The notes under the pieces were generated by a model. The model was not told the origin of the DNA, made no database searches, and saw nothing but the letters and a program-made list of their open reading frames with translations. Shown here in pieces: positions 21,202 through 22,385 of a DNA stretch of 22,385 nt (position 1 is its first letter; each line of letters begins with the position of its first letter). This DNA comes from RI-92 sp037384645 (GTDB lineage Bacteria; Pseudomonadota; Gammaproteobacteria; UBA6429; Thiohalophilaceae): assembly GCA_037384645.1 (NCBI GenBank), contig JARRNT010000037.1, forward strand, positions 1 through 22,385. The letters are read 5' to 3'. The position numbers and the translations under genes are program-made.

Positions 21202-22350
21202 ATGACTGACACCATCGTTATTATCGGAACCGGTCTTGCGGGATATACCCTGGCAAGGGAGATCCGTAAACGCGATGGTGAGGTTCCCCTGTGTCTGATC
21301 ACCCAGGATGACGGGGCGTCTTATTCCAAGCCGATGATATCCAATGCTCTGGGCAAACAGAAAACCCCGGATAAATTGGTTATGGCGAGCGTGGATAAGA
21401 TGCGCGTCGACCTCAATGCCGAGATCCTGGCGCATAAATCCGTGACGGCGATTGATCAAGTCAGGCGCAGCATCGAGCTGGATGATGGCAGCACGGTGGA
21501 CTACGCCCGTCTGGTGCTGGCGGTCGGGTCACAGGTCGTCAGGCCGCCCTTGCAGGGAGATGGCCTTGATCATGTATATAGTATCAACTCGCTTGAAGAC
21601 TATCGCGGATTTCGCCGGCGCATCGAGGGTTGCCACAGCGTCGCCATTATCGGTCCCGGTTTAATCGGTTGTGAATTTGCCAATGACCTGATCAGTGCCG
21701 GCTATGAGGTGCATGTCATCGGCCCGGATGCGTGGCCCCTGAGTCGTTTGTTGCCGGCCCAGGCCGGTGCCGCCGTGCGCGAGGCCCTCGAGAAAATTGG
21801 GGTGCACTGGTATTTGCATCGTATTGCCCAGGCCGTGCAGTTGGCAGACGGCAAGGTTAACGTGGTGATGGACAATGAGCGTCAGCTCCAGGTCGACGTC
21901 GTGTTGTCCGCCATCGGTTTGCATGCCAATACGACGCTGGCCAATGCCGCCGGTTTACATATCAATCGAGGCATCGTTGTGGATCGCAAGTTGTGCAGCA
22001 GCGACCCGCATATCTATGCCTTGGGCGATTGCGCTGAGGTTGAGGGCATGGTGTTACCCTTCGTCATGCCGTTAATGCAGCAGACGCGTGCCCTTGCTGC
22101 AACCCTTACGGGGACACCAACAGACGTGAGTTATCCTGCCATGCCGGTGCTGGTCAAAACCACCAGTTATCCGGTCATCGTGTCACCGCCACCGTATGAG
22201 GCACAGGGTGCCTGGGAGGAAGAAATTCTGGACGGCGGTGTGAAGGCGCTATTCAAATCCGGGCAACACGTGCTGGGCTTTGCCCTGACCGGCGCTGCCA
22301 CGAGCGAGCGCCAGGCCCTGATGAAGTTATTGCCGAAGGTCATGCCCTAA
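21202..22350 (+). CDS. rubB: rubredoxin-NAD(+) reductase, FAD-dependent
   Basis: It passes electrons from NAD(P)H via FAD to rubredoxin. It has 382 residues, the usual length of AlkT/RubB-type reductases. The FAD-binding GTGLAG (9-14) is at the N-terminus, the NAD-binding GPGLIG (151-156) in the middle, and YALGDCAEV (272-280) closes the FAD site. The fold is that of the pyridine nucleotide-disulfide oxidoreductase family, but no redox-active cysteine pair is present, as expected for the rubredoxin-reductase type. ATG 21202 is preceded by GGGG 11 bases upstream. The start is 20 bases after the rubredoxin stop, so the two are co-transcribed. NADH versus NADPH preference cannot be told. It ends 35 bases before the window edge. 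Confidence 0.93.
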   Translation: MTDTIVIIGTGLAGYTLAREIRKRDGEVPLCLITQDDGASYSKPMISNALGKQKTPDKLVMASVDKMRVDLNAEILAHKSVTAIDQVRRSIELDDGSTVDYARLVLAVGSQVVRPPLQGDGLDHVYSINSLEDYRGFRRRIEGCHSVAIIGPGLIGCEFANDLISAGYEVHVIGPDAWPLSRLLPAQAGAAVREALEKIGVHWYLHRIAQAVQLADGKVNVVMDNERQLQVDVVLSAIGLHANTTLANAAGLHINRGIVVDRKLCSSDPHIYALGDCAEVEGMVLPFVMPLMQQTRALAATLTGTPTDVSYPAMPVLVKTTSYPVIVSPPPYEAQGAWEEEILDGGVKALFKSGQHVLGFALTGAATSERQALMKLLPKVMP

Positions 22351-22385
22351 TAAAGCGTGATCGGCGCGTCGCTGTTACCGTCGTG

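Noticed and set aside
1..22385. CRISPR arrays, tRNA or rRNA genes, intact transposases
   Set aside because: No regularly spaced repeats, cloverleaf sequences, rRNA signatures or transposase motifs were found on either strand by eye; a tRNA or covariance scan would be needed to exclude small RNAs fully.

Overview
The window reads as chromosomal DNA of a gammaproteobacterium. It has moderate to slightly high GC, a UbiB-type ubiquinone factor, NhaA, a metal-type HemB without zinc cysteines, a combined receiver/GGDEF/EAL protein, a glnA-like sigma54/NtrC promoter and many GTG starts. I cannot name a genus from the sequence. No rRNA, tRNA, CRISPR array or intact insertion sequence is visible.

Left part (about 1-6100) is accessory and patchy. 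It holds an AT-rich stretch with ORF fragments, a tspO-type gene flanked by sequences resembling decayed integron attC sites, a Ser/Thr kinase gene cut off within its C-lobe, and a eukaryote-like (type II) glutamine synthetase on the minus strand. The synthetase has a well-formed sigma54 promoter and two NtrC-like sites spaced almost as at enterobacterial glnA. Next come an unidentified 103-residue gene, a cytochrome b561, a truncated sulfotransferase-like ORF and a small membrane protein.

Middle part (6100-12050) carries a secreted PPC-type protein closed by a strong terminator. A two-component pair follows: a sensor kinase overlapping by one base an NtrC-type regulator. The regulator has lost its GAFTGA loop and arginine fingers but kept its receiver and Fis-type HTH. 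A stand-alone ubiB comes next.

Right part (12100-22385) is mostly housekeeping: nhaA, convergent and overlapping with a receiver/PAS/GGDEF/EAL protein; an orphan MlaC-like periplasmic lipid-binding protein; hemB-aroE; a minus-strand DUF2007 and lipoprotein pair; a secreted fusion of an alpha/beta-hydrolase-like domain with a TlpA thioredoxin; and a rubredoxin plus rubredoxin reductase electron-transfer pair.

Points most worth a second look are the degenerate sigma54-activator-like response regulator, the type II glutamine synthetase under an NtrC/sigma54 promoter with an unusual leader, the hydrolase-thioredoxin fusion, and the integron-like traces around tspO. Everything here comes from reading the sequence. 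Family assignments rest on recognisable motifs and no database search was run.
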